From CANHBY01 sp046342195 (GTDB lineage: Bacteria > Pseudomonadota > Gammaproteobacteria > Burkholderiales > Burkholderiaceae_C): 64,000 nucleotides of DNA. Shown in pieces: positions 19,464 through 28,257 of the stretch. The translations under genes were made by a program, and so were the position numbers. Numbering within the stretch: position 1 is the stretch's first letter; each line of letters begins with the position of its first letter. The stretch is taken from contig JBKDQE010000061.1 of NCBI GenBank assembly GCA_046342195.1, forward strand, positions 71,807 through 135,806. The letters run 5' to 3'. The notes beneath the pieces are model-generated. The model ran no database searches. It was not told the DNA's origin and worked only from the letters and a program-made list of their open reading frames with translations.

Positions 19464-20606
19464 ATGGCAGACTCTACAGAAAATCGCAACTTACCCGCTT
19501 CCGAGCGCAAACTCGGCAAAGCGCGTGAAGAAGGCAACCTTCCACGTTCCACCGATGTCGGGCATTTCACGGTGCTGGCGACCGGTTTGGCGGCTTTTTA
19601 TGCGCTCGGCCTTGACCTCATTTTTTGGCTGCGTGATACGGTGTCTCAGGGTTTGCGCTTCGATGCAGAACTTTTGCGACAACCAGAGTTGATGTCGTCT
19701 TGGCTTTGGGGCCTTGTTCAGCGCATGCTTTGGGTCATTATTCCGGCGGGCTTGGTTTGTACAGCAGTGGCGATCGCTTCGGTGTTGGTGGTGGGTGGAT
19801 GGAACTGGACTCTGAAAAAATTGGGCCCCAACTTTTCTGTTCTCAACCCTCTGACAGGTTTGGGGCGCATTTTCAGCAAGCAAGGTATTTTGCTGGCGCT
19901 CAAAGCCTGCCTGTTGGCCATTCTTTTAGGCGCCATCGGGGCTTTCTACATGAAAAGCCGCACGAGTGAGTTCAATCGCGCTTGGGGCATGGATCTCAAC
20001 ACAGGAATTCAGCATATGGCGGGCTTGATATTCGCGGGAGTGCTGCTGTTGCTGGTACTGATTTTTCTGTTTGCACTCATTGATGTGCCTTTGCAAAAAT
20101 ATCTCTATGCCTCGCAGTTGAAAATGTCTTTTCAAGAAGTCAAGCAAGAGCACAAAGAAACTGAGGGCAGTGCGGAGGTCAAGGGCAAGGTGCGGGCCCG
20201 CATGCGCGAAATGGCGGGCCGCCGCATGTTGGCGGCGGTGCCCAACGCCGATTTGGTCGTCATGAACCCCACCCACTATGCGGTAGCTTTGCATTATGAC
20301 GAACAATCCATGGGCGCTCCACGGGTGGTGGCCAAGGGTGCAGACCTTTTGGCTCTGCGCATCCGGGATGTGGCGAAAATATCGAAGGTGCCTGTGCTAC
20401 AGGCGCCTGTACTCGCCCGGGCTTTATATGCCCATGCCCGGCTTGACCGCGAAATTCCGGTGGCTTTGTTCAGTGCGGTGGCACAAGTGCTGGCCTATGT
20501 TTACCAAATGCGCGCTGCCATGAAGGGGCATGCGCCCATGCCAGCCGAAGTGCCCATACCGCAAGTGCCCCCAGAGCTTGACCCGCACCATGGCCGAAGT
20601 CAGTGA
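19464..20606 (+). CDS. flhB: Flagellar export apparatus protein FlhB
   Basis: FlhB is the substrate-specificity switch of the flagellar type III export gate. The 380-residue product has the usual cytoplasmic start (SERKLGKAREEGNLPRSTDV), four membrane segments (about residues 30-210) and a C-terminal domain with the self-cleavage site NPTHYAVAL. It also has VVAKGADLLALRIRDVA and VLARALYAHARLDREIP. All key elements are intact. It is alone here: the neighbours are cytochrome c5 and zapE, and no other flagellar gene lies in the window. The unusual N-terminus (TENRNLPASERK rather than EKTEEPTPKK) is a small deviation. A type III secretion homologue is less likely given the fit to FlhB. Confidence 0.92.
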   Translation: MADSTENRNLPASERKLGKAREEGNLPRSTDVGHFTVLATGLAAFYALGLDLIFWLRDTVSQGLRFDAELLRQPELMSSWLWGLVQRMLWVIIPAGLVCTAVAIASVLVVGGWNWTLKKLGPNFSVLNPLTGLGRIFSKQGILLALKACLLAILLGAIGAFYMKSRTSEFNRAWGMDLNTGIQHMAGLIFAGVLLLLVLIFLFALIDVPLQKYLYASQLKMSFQEVKQEHKETEGSAEVKGKVRARMREMAGRRMLAAVPNADLVVMNPTHYAVALHYDEQSMGAPRVVAKGADLLALRIRDVAKISKVPVLQAPVLARALYAHARLDREIPVALFSAVAQVLAYVYQMRAAMKGHAPMPAEVPIPQVPPELDPHHGRSQ

Positions 20607-20663
20607 TCCGTTTTCACATATGACTGAAATGCCTTTGTTTGCCGTACCCTCTCGACAGGTTCC

Positions 20664-21782
20664 ATGCCTGAAACCATCATGACCCCTGTTTTTAAGTTCT
20701 ATCAACAAACCTTGCAAGATCGTGGCTATCAAAGCGACCCCGCTCAGCTTCACGCGGTGGCGGCCCTCGAGCGCTGCGCTTCGGAGTGGGCTGAATACAA
20801 GGCCCGCCGACGCAACCCCCTGACCCAACTGTTACGGTCTTCTCGTCAAATGCCACGCGGCGTGTATATGTATGGCGGCGTAGGTCGAGGCAAGAGTTTC
20901 CTGATGGATTGTTTTTTTCAGGCCGCCCCCATCACTCAAAAAACCAGGCTGCATTTTCATGAGTTCATGCGTGAAGTGCACCGTGAACTGGCTGATTTAC
21001 AGGGAACGGTCAACCCACTGCATGAGCTGGCCCGGCAGATATCGAAAAAATTCAAACTTATTTGCTTTGATGAGTTTCATGTGTCTGATGTCACTGACGC
21101 GATGATTTTGCACCGTTTGCTCGAAGCCCTGACCAATCAGCGTGTAGGTATTGTGACCACATCCAATTTCCACCCTGACGGGCTTTACCCCCATGGCCTG
21201 CACCGTGAACGGATTTTGCCGGCGATTGATCTTCTCAAAACCCATCTTGAAGTGGTCAATGTGGACAACGGCACCGACTACCGAAGCCGCACCCTTGAAA
21301 AGATAGCCCTCTACCACAGCCCCTTGGGGCCTGAAGCCGACGCAGCCATGGAGCAAGCCTTCGATCAACTCAAAGAGTCCAGGGAAGAACCGGCCATGCT
21401 GAAAATTGAGCATCGACAATTTGAGGCCCGCAAACGTGCCGGAGGGGTGGTGTGGTTTGATTTTAAAACCTTGTGCGGGGGGCCTCGGTCGCAAAATGAT
21501 TACCTTGAGATTGCCACCCAGTTCCACACGGTGTTGTTGTCGGGCGTGCCGGTGATGCCCCCTCGATGGGCCTCTGAGGCACGCCGCTTCACTTGGCTGG
21601 TGGATGTTCTTTACGACCGCCGTGTCAAGCTGATTTTATCAGCCGCGGCCCCACCCGAAGACCTGTATACCGATGGCCCCATGGCCCATGAATTTCCACG
21701 CACTGTGTCACGACTGCGGGAAATGCAGTCAGCCGAATTTCTGGGCTTGCTGCGTCGTGATATGGACACCTCCCTGACATAA
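20664..21782 (+). CDS. zapE: Cell division AAA ATPase ZapE (AFG1-like)
   Basis: ZapE/AFG1 proteins are ATPases linked to the FtsZ ring and, in mitochondria, to protein quality control. The 372-residue product has Walker A GGVGRGKSFLMDCFF (about residues 73-87), Walker B KLICFDEFHVSDVTDAMI, and the sensor region GIVTTSNFHPDGLYPHGLHR. The length is normal. An ATG five codons later (20679, MTPVFKFY) is a possible alternative start. It follows flhB by 57 bp and may share its transcript. Confidence 0.94.
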   Translation: MPETIMTPVFKFYQQTLQDRGYQSDPAQLHAVAALERCASEWAEYKARRRNPLTQLLRSSRQMPRGVYMYGGVGRGKSFLMDCFFQAAPITQKTRLHFHEFMREVHRELADLQGTVNPLHELARQISKKFKLICFDEFHVSDVTDAMILHRLLEALTNQRVGIVTTSNFHPDGLYPHGLHRERILPAIDLLKTHLEVVNVDNGTDYRSRTLEKIALYHSPLGPEADAAMEQAFDQLKESREEPAMLKIEHRQFEARKRAGGVVWFDFKTLCGGPRSQNDYLEIATQFHTVLLSGVPVMPPRWASEARRFTWLVDVLYDRRVKLILSAAAPPEDLYTDGPMAHEFPRTVSRLREMQSAEFLGLLRRDMDTSLT

Positions 21783-21860
21783 TGCCCAGCCCAGCTTGTT
21801 GATCAGGCCATTGAACCGCTTGTTTAACCGCTATTTAAAAGCTGAAAGAGGCAACAAGCC

Positions 21861-23288
21861 ATGTCTGTGATTTCTTCATGTCTGTCACGATACGTCTGTG
21901 TGATGTTGTGTTTGAGCTTTTGCGTTCTTTTGCTCAATGGCTGCGCATCGATTGACCGGGCTTCGGCAATGGCTGAAATGAGCAAGTTCCTGCCCCCCGG
22001 GCCTCGGGGCGGATTTATTTGGGTTCAATCCGAGGCCGACCGGGACACGATTGAGCAGCGTGTTGCGGAAATTTTGGCTCAACCCCTGACTTCTGAGCGT
22101 GCGGTTGAAATTGCCTGGCTGAATCACAAGGGGCTGCAAGCGAGCTTCGCCGAACTGGGAATAGCCCAGGCAGACCGGGCCCAAGCCGGGCGACTGGCCA
22201 ATCCTGGGCTGAGCTTGGGCCGAACCCGCACAGGGGCTGAGCAAGAAATCGAGCGTGGCCTGCGTTTTGATCTTATGAGCCTTTGGCTGCTTCCCAAACG
22301 CAAAGACATGGAACAACATCGGTATGAACAAGTCCAAAGGGACGTGGCCACAGAGGTACTTCGGTTGGCCTATGCCACACGCAAGGCTTTTCTGGATGCG
22401 GTGGCAGCGCGCCAGCGGTTGATCTACCTGGAGCAAGTGATGCAGGCTGCACAGGCAGGTGCCGAGCTGTCCCGTCGAATGGCTCAGGCAGGGCACTTCA
22501 ACAGCTTGCAGCAAGCGCGTGAACAGAGCTTTTACGCCGAGGCCGTACAAGCCCTGACACGGGCCCAACGAAACGAAAAGACCACCCGCGAGCGGCTTGG
22601 CAGGTGGTTGGGGTTGGAGTCAGGCGGTGATTTGCTGCAACTGCCAGAGCGCCTGAATGATCTCCCACCAAAAATTCTCGACAAGGCTGATATCAAGGGC
22701 TTGGGTTTGGATCGCCGGCTGGATATTCAGAGCGCCAAACTGGCCGCAGAGCGTGCCGCCAGCCATCTGGGTTTGACGCGTGTCACGCGTTTCATCAACG
22801 TCTTTGAGTATGCTCAGCTGCGTCAAAAATCCGATGATGGCGAGATCAGCCGGGGCTGGGAAATACACCTTGAATTGCCCCTCTTTGATTGGGGTGAGGC
22901 GCGCGTTGCCAAAGCCGAAAGCTTGTATATGCAGGCAGTGAATCAGGCTGCTGATACAGCCTTGCAAGCAGCTTCAGAAGTGCGCGAAGCCCATGCCAAT
23001 TACGAGGCAGCATTCAAAATTGCGCAATATCAGCGAGACGAGCTGCTCCCCCTTCAAAAACGCATTTCAGAACAAAACCTGCTGCGCTATAACGCGATGT
23101 TGATCGGGGTGTTTGAATTACTGGCCGATGCACGGGCTCAAATTCAGGGGGTTTTAAGCCATATTGATACACTTCATGAATACTGGCTCTCTGAGGCCGA
23201 CTTGGACATGGCCCTGGTGGGCCCCCCCACCTTGACAACGCCAAGCTCGGCCTCGCCCCCCAAGGAAGTACCTGCACGGCCTCATTAA
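21861..23288 (+). CDS. TolC-family outer membrane lipoprotein
   Basis: A 475-residue outer membrane efflux-type protein. The signal peptide ends in a lipobox (LLNGC, cysteine at about residue 29). The two-fold helical pattern of the TolC family follows: ERAVEIAWLNHKGLQASFAE early, and the second half has RLDIQSAKLAAERAASHLG and QRDELLPLQKRISEQNLLRY. Its usual partners, a membrane-fusion protein and an inner membrane pump, are not adjacent, so the substrate is unknown. The ribosome site AGAGG precedes ATG 21861. It is convergent with gspB, with a gap of only 4 bp. Confidence 0.88.
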   Translation: MSVISSCLSRYVCVMLCLSFCVLLLNGCASIDRASAMAEMSKFLPPGPRGGFIWVQSEADRDTIEQRVAEILAQPLTSERAVEIAWLNHKGLQASFAELGIAQADRAQAGRLANPGLSLGRTRTGAEQEIERGLRFDLMSLWLLPKRKDMEQHRYEQVQRDVATEVLRLAYATRKAFLDAVAARQRLIYLEQVMQAAQAGAELSRRMAQAGHFNSLQQAREQSFYAEAVQALTRAQRNEKTTRERLGRWLGLESGGDLLQLPERLNDLPPKILDKADIKGLGLDRRLDIQSAKLAAERAASHLGLTRVTRFINVFEYAQLRQKSDDGEISRGWEIHLELPLFDWGEARVAKAESLYMQAVNQAADTALQAASEVREAHANYEAAFKIAQYQRDELLPLQKRISEQNLLRYNAMLIGVFELLADARAQIQGVLSHIDTLHEYWLSEADLDMALVGPPTLTTPSSASPPKEVPARPH

Positions 23289-23292
23289 AAAC

Positions 23293-24045
23293 TCAAAAGC
23301 TCCAACGGTAACGTGCCCCTTTGAACTTGACCACCGCTGATTTGCGTTCAATACGTTCAAGCATGAGGTCATGGGTGATAGCGTCGCCTTCCCGAAAAAT
23401 TTGACCATTGATGATCAACATTCGGCTTTTGGGGTCAGATGAATAGCTCGAACCTCCGATTGAAATCATTGGAAGCTGTTGCCGAATTTCTTCCGGCAAC
23501 TCTCGAATGTTTCCAGGCTCCGGCTCCAGATCAGGAGGTTCAGGCACGGGGGTATAAGTGCTGCGGGGGGTCACGCGGGGCATAGAAGCAGAGGATGGGG
23601 TGGCATCAAGAGTGCCTTTTTGTGGCTTCTCGGGCACTGACGCCGTAGGCCGTTCAGATGCTGCTGAGTTGATGGAAGGCCGAAACAGGCCCCCTTGTGG
23701 CTGCATCCAGCTTGTGTCTGTTGAGGGCTGGCGAGACGGAGCTGCAAATTGAGGCGCCACAAGCCCTGGAGGCCCAGGCAGTGGGGAAATATCAGGCAGA
23801 TGATTTTGCACAACACTTGACTTGGTGCTGTACATGGGCGTTGTCCCCCCCCGGCCCTGCAAACCCGGGCCCAAGAAGAAAACCGCGCCCAACACCGTGG
23901 CCAGCCCAAGCACCCACCGGGCGATCAGACGAGGGATGTGATGGCGACAACGGGCTGCACCTGGAGCCGGAGCGTTGAGGTTGAGAACCTGGCCACGCTG
24001 ACGATCAGCCTCAGCCTGCCGAAGCGCATCAAGAATGTAGGACAT
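23293..24045 (-). CDS. gspB: General secretion pathway protein GspB
   Basis: GspB (ExeB/PulB type) works with the ATPase GspA to place the type II secretin in the outer membrane through peptidoglycan. The 250-residue product starts MSYILDALRQAEADRQRGQV and has one membrane helix (WVLGLATVLGAVFFLG, about 45-60). A long proline-rich periplasmic linker leads to the conserved C-terminal domain (PMISIGGSSYSSDPKSRMLI, then GQIFREGDAI and FKGARYRWSF). The gene expected upstream, gspA, survives only as a fragment (24376-24663), so GspB has no local partner. Confidence 0.88.
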   Translation of the reverse strand: MSYILDALRQAEADRQRGQVLNLNAPAPGAARCRHHIPRLIARWVLGLATVLGAVFFLGPGLQGRGGTTPMYSTKSSVVQNHLPDISPLPGPPGLVAPQFAAPSRQPSTDTSWMQPQGGLFRPSINSAASERPTASVPEKPQKGTLDATPSSASMPRVTPRSTYTPVPEPPDLEPEPGNIRELPEEIRQQLPMISIGGSSYSSDPKSRMLIINGQIFREGDAITHDLMLERIERKSAVVKFKGARYRWSF

Positions 24046-24088
24046 TTTATTCCTTCAAGGCAGAAAGGGACACCATGATCATTTAAAT

Positions 24089-24346
24089 AGGACTGATGCA
24101 AACCAAGGTCGATCATCTGTCAGAGTACCTCCACAAGGATTCTGCCAATCAAGACCGATGGCAGGAGAGTGATTCATCATTTCAACTGCCACCTCCTCAT
24201 TCCGCGTGTCAGTCGTGAAATCGGGAACGTCTGCAATTCCGGTCCTGCCATTGATTGCGCGCTCTGGATGCTGCGACCACGTGTAGCATGACGGCGAGTC
24301 TGCTGGTCAGTCAAGGGACAATGACGCTGGATTTTGCGTAAGTTCT
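24089..24346. mobile_element. Family A mini-element with inverted ends
   Basis: A 258-bp non-coding unit bounded by imperfect inverted repeats: AGGACTGATGCAAACCAAGG on the left (24089-24108) and TTTTGCGTAAGTTCT on the right (24332-24346, reverse complement AGAACTTACGCAAAA). The left 170 bp match the copy ending at 3045. The ends resemble those of the 49024-49165 element, suggesting mobilisation by the same transposase. It lies between gspB and the gspA remnant. Confidence 0.65.
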
Positions 24347-24375
24347 ATTCAAGAAAGGATGACTACCAACCGGGC

Positions 24376-24663
24376 TCATGGTAATGCGCTACTCTTTTGC
24401 TGACCGATGAAGCCCAGCCCCATGGTCAGCTCAGCCAGAGCGCGCCAGCAAGCAGCAGGCTCATTAATTTGCAAGCGTTTGCGCTCGCGGGTTTCAAGGT
24501 TGGTCAGCAGGCGCAGTTGCTTCAACACATTGGCAGGCAGATGTTGCGCTTCATCAATGATCAGCATACTGATTTTCCTGAGGGGTAGGGGGCATTTTGC
24601 GCAGATCTTGAGTTGTGCAACAAAGTCTGGGCGATGTAAAAATTCGCCCCATGAGTACTTCAA
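24376..24663 (-). pseudogene. gspA (exeA)-type AAA ATPase remnant
   Basis: The reverse strand encodes an ExeA/GspA-like Walker B region, MLIIDEAQHLPANVLKQLRL followed by LTNLETRERKRLQI. The frame then departs from the family, where ILIGQPEL would be expected, and there is no Walker A domain. It lies just upstream of gspB, exactly where gspA is normally encoded. This is what remains of the gene after deletion and insertion of the neighbouring mini-element. A related MshM or transposon ATPase is an alternative origin. Confidence 0.65.
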
Positions 24664-24814
24664 AACTTCTCAAAAATTGATTCGAGCAGATATGAAAACC
24701 CAGGCAAATTTCAGCCACAAACAGGCTGATGTCCGCGTATCGATACCGGTTGGAGAGGTTTTTCGAGGCCAACCATCCATTATGGGTTGTGCAGGGGTTT
24801 CTTCCAATTCATTG

Positions 24815-25672
24815 ATGCCAACCCCATCTTCAACCCGATCTGATGTCCTTTGCGTCTCTCCCTTGTCACCCTTGATCGGGGTTTTTGATTCTGGTGTGGG
24901 AGGTCTTTCAGTCTTGCGGGCACTGTGCTTATGGATGCCGCAGGCCCGGTTTGTTTATTTTGCCGACTCTGGCCATGCCCCCTATGGCGAACGCGCCGAT
25001 GATTATGTGCTTGATCGTTCTTCCCGCATCACCCGGCACTTGCTTTGGCGCGAAGGCTGTCAAGGCGTGGTGGTGGCCTGCAACACAGCCACAGCCGTCG
25101 CGGTTCAACAGCTTCGCTCTGAATGGCCTGGTGTGTCACTGGTCGGGGTTGAGCCTGGGGTCAAGCCTGCGGTGGCACAGTCTCGTAACAAACGCATTGG
25201 CGTGATGGCCACCACGGCCACACTTCGCCATGCCCGGTTTCAAGCCTTGGTTGAAGCCCATGCGCCATCGGCCGAGGTCATGGCCCAGCCCTGCCCAGGC
25301 TTGGCCCTGGCCATTGAACAGGGTGATCTTCACTCGCTTGCATTGCAATCTTTGCTGGACCAATTTTGCGGGCAGCTTCGAGACAGGCGGGTTGATACCG
25401 TTGTACTGGGCTGTACCCATTACACCTTTGTACATGATCAAATTGCCGAGCGGCTCGGGCCTGAAGTTTGCCTCATTGACACCGCCGAGGCCGTGGCTCG
25501 TCAAGCTGCACGGCTTTGGAGTGGTTCAGCCGTTCTGGCCACTCCGGTCGGGCCAGTGAACGTCGCAGATGGGCGTGTCAGGCTGCAAACCAGTGGCTCC
25601 ATGGAACCTCTCGAACAAATTGCTCATCATTGGCTGAACTTGACGCAGACAGTGCAACATATCAATCTCTGA
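24815..25672 (+). CDS. murI: Glutamate racemase MurI
   Basis: Converts L-glutamate to D-glutamate for peptidoglycan. The frame is open far upstream, but conserved sequence begins only at LIGVFDSGVGGLSVLRAL. I place the start at ATG 24815 (MPTPSSTRSD), with ATG 24782 also possible; 285 residues is normal. Catalytic cysteines are in VACNTATAVAVQQL and VLGCTHYTFV. Substrate motifs YFADSGHAPYGER and VEPGVKPAV are present. The upstream extension is antisense to the gspA remnant and has no family similarity. Confidence 0.94.
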   Translation: MPTPSSTRSDVLCVSPLSPLIGVFDSGVGGLSVLRALCLWMPQARFVYFADSGHAPYGERADDYVLDRSSRITRHLLWREGCQGVVVACNTATAVAVQQLRSEWPGVSLVGVEPGVKPAVAQSRNKRIGVMATTATLRHARFQALVEAHAPSAEVMAQPCPGLALAIEQGDLHSLALQSLLDQFCGQLRDRRVDTVVLGCTHYTFVHDQIAERLGPEVCLIDTAEAVARQAARLWSGSAVLATPVGPVNVADGRVRLQTSGSMEPLEQIAHHWLNLTQTVQHINL

Positions 25673-25897
25673 AGGCCGCTACAAACCCATCATGAATCAA
25701 TGGGCCTCATCAGAGTTGAGACAGGTTGGCAGGTTTTTACAAACAAGATTGTGCGGTTTGACCTTTGATGGGCCTATTGGCCCTCAGATTCATCTCAGTT
25801 CTTGCCGATACTTTCGCAATCAGTGTCAGTTTTTGATTCAATTCATGATCGCCGAGAGCCTGCCGGTTTTTTGGCCTCTACTGATCTTGCCATTTCC

Positions 25898-28009
25898 ATG
25901 CTTCTCAAAGTGATTGCCATTGCATTGCTGGCCCTTTTCGGGGGGAGCGCGATCGGCTTGGTTTTGATGCGTACTCGCAGAGTGCAGAGGGCGCTTTATC
26001 ACATTCACTATCCGGTATTTTCTGTGCCTCCTAGGCGTGTCATCATTGATTCGCGTGGCCGATTGAGGCGGTTTTATCTGCGTCACAGATCAACCGGTTT
26101 TTTGATTGGAACGGATCTTCTCAAAATTTCCGAGACAGCCGCCGTCACCCGCCAAGTCAGCTACCATCAATCACGATGCGAAACCGTCTTTGCACAACAT
26201 GAAGATGCTGAAAAGTTGCTCAATGAGGCCATACTTCTGACCCTGAACGAAGGAAATGACGCTCCTGCCTTGGCAGAGCGATATTTGACAAGCTCAGAGG
26301 GCATCCATTACAGCCTGACACTGTGGCCCCTGATCCCTGATGGCGTCCAGAGCCGCCCGCACCCAGCTTGGCCTGGCGAACTTGCCCCGACCAGCTTGTC
26401 AGGCCAGGCTGGACACATGGAGGCAGAGACATCCATTCAGCAAGGGTATCAGCAGCATAAAAAGCTCGAGAAAGATTTAAAGTTGTTTTTGAAAGGCGAG
26501 AAGCTTGAGCGACCTCTGGACTCAGGGCAAGAGTGTGCTCAAGGTTTTATTTTGAGGCTGACACAAGACAGCGTTGTTGACGGGGTTCCTCAAACCCTGC
26601 AAGTTCAGTTTGCGCATGTGTTTGAAGATGTTGATGTGGGAACTCGGTGTCTGGAGAAGGCTTTTTCTGCTTTGTGCCAGCGTGATCCTGCGTTTTCTTC
26701 ATCGTTTTATCGAGCTATTCGAACTCCCAATGGTCAAATACAGCGATTCTTCGTGCACTCTCAGGCTTGGGCTTTTCAGGTGGCAATCGAACATGAGCTT
26801 GAGGACTCACCAAGCCACAAAACGGTCAAGCAGACCCTCTTGGCGGAGCGTCACCCACAACGCGCCATAGCCGAAGCGGAGGCCATCAAGCGTTTTGAAA
26901 GCTACCGTTGCAGCGCCCCTTTATTTGCAGAGCCCCCGGTGCGCATGATGTTGGCCCCCAATCGTCGACACTACCGGGGGCATATTGGCGAAGTGCTTGA
27001 GGGGTATAAGGTGGGCATCGAATTCGATACCTTTTCAGGCCCTGACCCAAACCAGAACCCTTTAACCCATCAAGAAGTGCTCAATCAGGTGTGGCCGACA
27101 CTGGAAGCTGCACACGCTGCACTCGCAGAAGCATTTGATCATGCAAAAACCAATTATCCTGCATTTTCATCGCCGCCTTTGCGGAGCATTTACCTCCTCG
27201 ATGGCTCAATGTATCAGCTTTATATCTGCCCCCTGCCTGAGAAGGGGGTTGAGTCTCACAGCGGGAGCAAACATTCATCGCCAAGCTCAGTCACGGGGTC
27301 GCCGGGGGCTTGGAACCGATCTTATCTGCACTCTTTGCAACGAGCGTTGTTGTCTCAATTCGAAGCTTATCGACAGGAACATCAATCTGCCCAGCCTGAG
27401 GGGCTTGCGCAAGCCAATGCGTACGACGCCCGATTTTCCTTGGGTATTGAGCGCAGCACCAGCGAAGCAGAATTGTTTTTGACAGTACAAACCGAAATGC
27501 CTGATTATTCTTTTTCTTGGTTGGCACAAGCTGATTTAGAAGGAATGATCAAGCGGCTTTTGCATCAGAGCCCTTTATTTTCTGGATCACCCTTGAAATC
27601 GATCACCACGGCCGAGGGTCTGACGCGCCATTTTCATGTGGGAGTTGTCAATGAGGCTTTCCTGATCGGCATCGAATCTCATCAGACCCAGGGCCTGACC
27701 ACCATTATTCGTCAGGTGGAATTGGCCGATGTTCACTTAGAGAGAGCCAGTGCCGAGCAACATCTCGACAATTTATTTCATGCTTGCCGATTGGCGCAGG
27801 GCATTTTCAGAACCAATCCAGTGCGGGAGGTGACCGGATCAGATAATATTCATTACAGGTTTTTTATTGCCCCTGGTGAAGGGGGCTTCCGGATCGGCAT
27901 CGAGTCTCAAAGCAGCCCCACTGTCTTGAAGCAAAGCGTATCAGACAAGATCTTTCCAGATGACAACACCGCTGAAATCGAAGCCTACCGAGTTCGTGCC
28001 AAGAACTGA
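25898..28009 (+). CDS. Membrane-anchored protein with six diverged repeats of an unrecognised motif
   Basis: A 703-residue protein I do not recognise. I start it at ATG 25898 (MLLKVIAIALLALFGGSAIG), which gives one N-terminal membrane anchor. The rest carries one motif about six times, near residues 39-71, 264-298, 341-375, 421-448, 559-593 and 636-669. The pattern is P-h-F-S-x-P-P-h-R, then a short turn, R-F/Y-h-h and finally F-x-I-G-I-E. Examples are PVFSVPPRRVIIDSRGRLRR, PLFAEPPVRMMLAP, PAFSSPPLRSIYLLDG and PLFSGSPLKSITTAEG. Most copies are preceded by an amphipathic helix. This suggests tandem alpha-beta modules outside the membrane, or in the cytosol if the anchor is reversed. No enzyme motif is seen. 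Its 3' end overlaps the convergent lptM by about 69 bp. Confidence 0.85.
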   Translation: MLLKVIAIALLALFGGSAIGLVLMRTRRVQRALYHIHYPVFSVPPRRVIIDSRGRLRRFYLRHRSTGFLIGTDLLKISETAAVTRQVSYHQSRCETVFAQHEDAEKLLNEAILLTLNEGNDAPALAERYLTSSEGIHYSLTLWPLIPDGVQSRPHPAWPGELAPTSLSGQAGHMEAETSIQQGYQQHKKLEKDLKLFLKGEKLERPLDSGQECAQGFILRLTQDSVVDGVPQTLQVQFAHVFEDVDVGTRCLEKAFSALCQRDPAFSSSFYRAIRTPNGQIQRFFVHSQAWAFQVAIEHELEDSPSHKTVKQTLLAERHPQRAIAEAEAIKRFESYRCSAPLFAEPPVRMMLAPNRRHYRGHIGEVLEGYKVGIEFDTFSGPDPNQNPLTHQEVLNQVWPTLEAAHAALAEAFDHAKTNYPAFSSPPLRSIYLLDGSMYQLYICPLPEKGVESHSGSKHSSPSSVTGSPGAWNRSYLHSLQRALLSQFEAYRQEHQSAQPEGLAQANAYDARFSLGIERSTSEAELFLTVQTEMPDYSFSWLAQADLEGMIKRLLHQSPLFSGSPLKSITTAEGLTRHFHVGVVNEAFLIGIESHQTQGLTTIIRQVELADVHLERASAEQHLDNLFHACRLAQGIFRTNPVREVTGSDNIHYRFFIAPGEGGFRIGIESQSSPTVLKQSVSDKIFPDDNTAEIEAYRVRAKN

Positions 28010-28240
28010 ATGAACGCGAGAGTTTCCCTGATGCCCAGGAGAGTGAAGGTGAGTCTGAGTGGAGAAGCTGCTGATTCTGATGGCCGGCTCTAAATGGGCC
28101 GACGGTCGTTTGAGCGGCCCCTTTTGGCCACATGCTGATAATGACACAGCAACCCACCAGCCAGCCAGCAAGCCTGCCCACCTGACGGCCCTGCGAAGAT
28201 TGATTTGTGGGAAGCAAGCTAAACTGAACTTTTTGATCAT
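27941..28240 (-). CDS. lptM: LptM (YifL)-type small lipoprotein
   Basis: LptM helps oxidative maturation of the LptD lipopolysaccharide translocon. The start MIKKFSLACFPQINLRRAVR leads to a hydrophobic segment and the lipobox with the family signature LSACGQKGPLKRP. The family is normally 50-70 residues. Here the frame continues to 99 residues and overlaps the end of the convergent repeat-protein gene, so the last 40 residues may not be native. It is divergent from cyaY (17 bp apart), the usual arrangement. The lysA gene that commonly follows lptM is absent here; the repeat-protein gene stands in that place. Confidence 0.72.
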   Translation of the reverse strand: MIKKFSLACFPQINLRRAVRWAGLLAGWWVAVSLSACGQKGPLKRPSAHLEPAIRISSFSTQTHLHSPGHQGNSRVHSVLGTNSVGFDFSGVVIWKDLV

Positions 28241-28257
28241 GCTGAATCGCTCCGCGT

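Noticed and set aside
19464..20606. FlhB-like gene as a virulence type III secretion component
   Set aside because: The N-terminal and C-terminal motifs fit flagellar FlhB better, and no secretion-system genes are near.
24407..24814. 136-codon N-terminal extension of murI
   Set aside because: It overlaps the gspA remnant in antisense, has no MurI similarity, and family N-termini begin at the IGVFDSGVGG motif.
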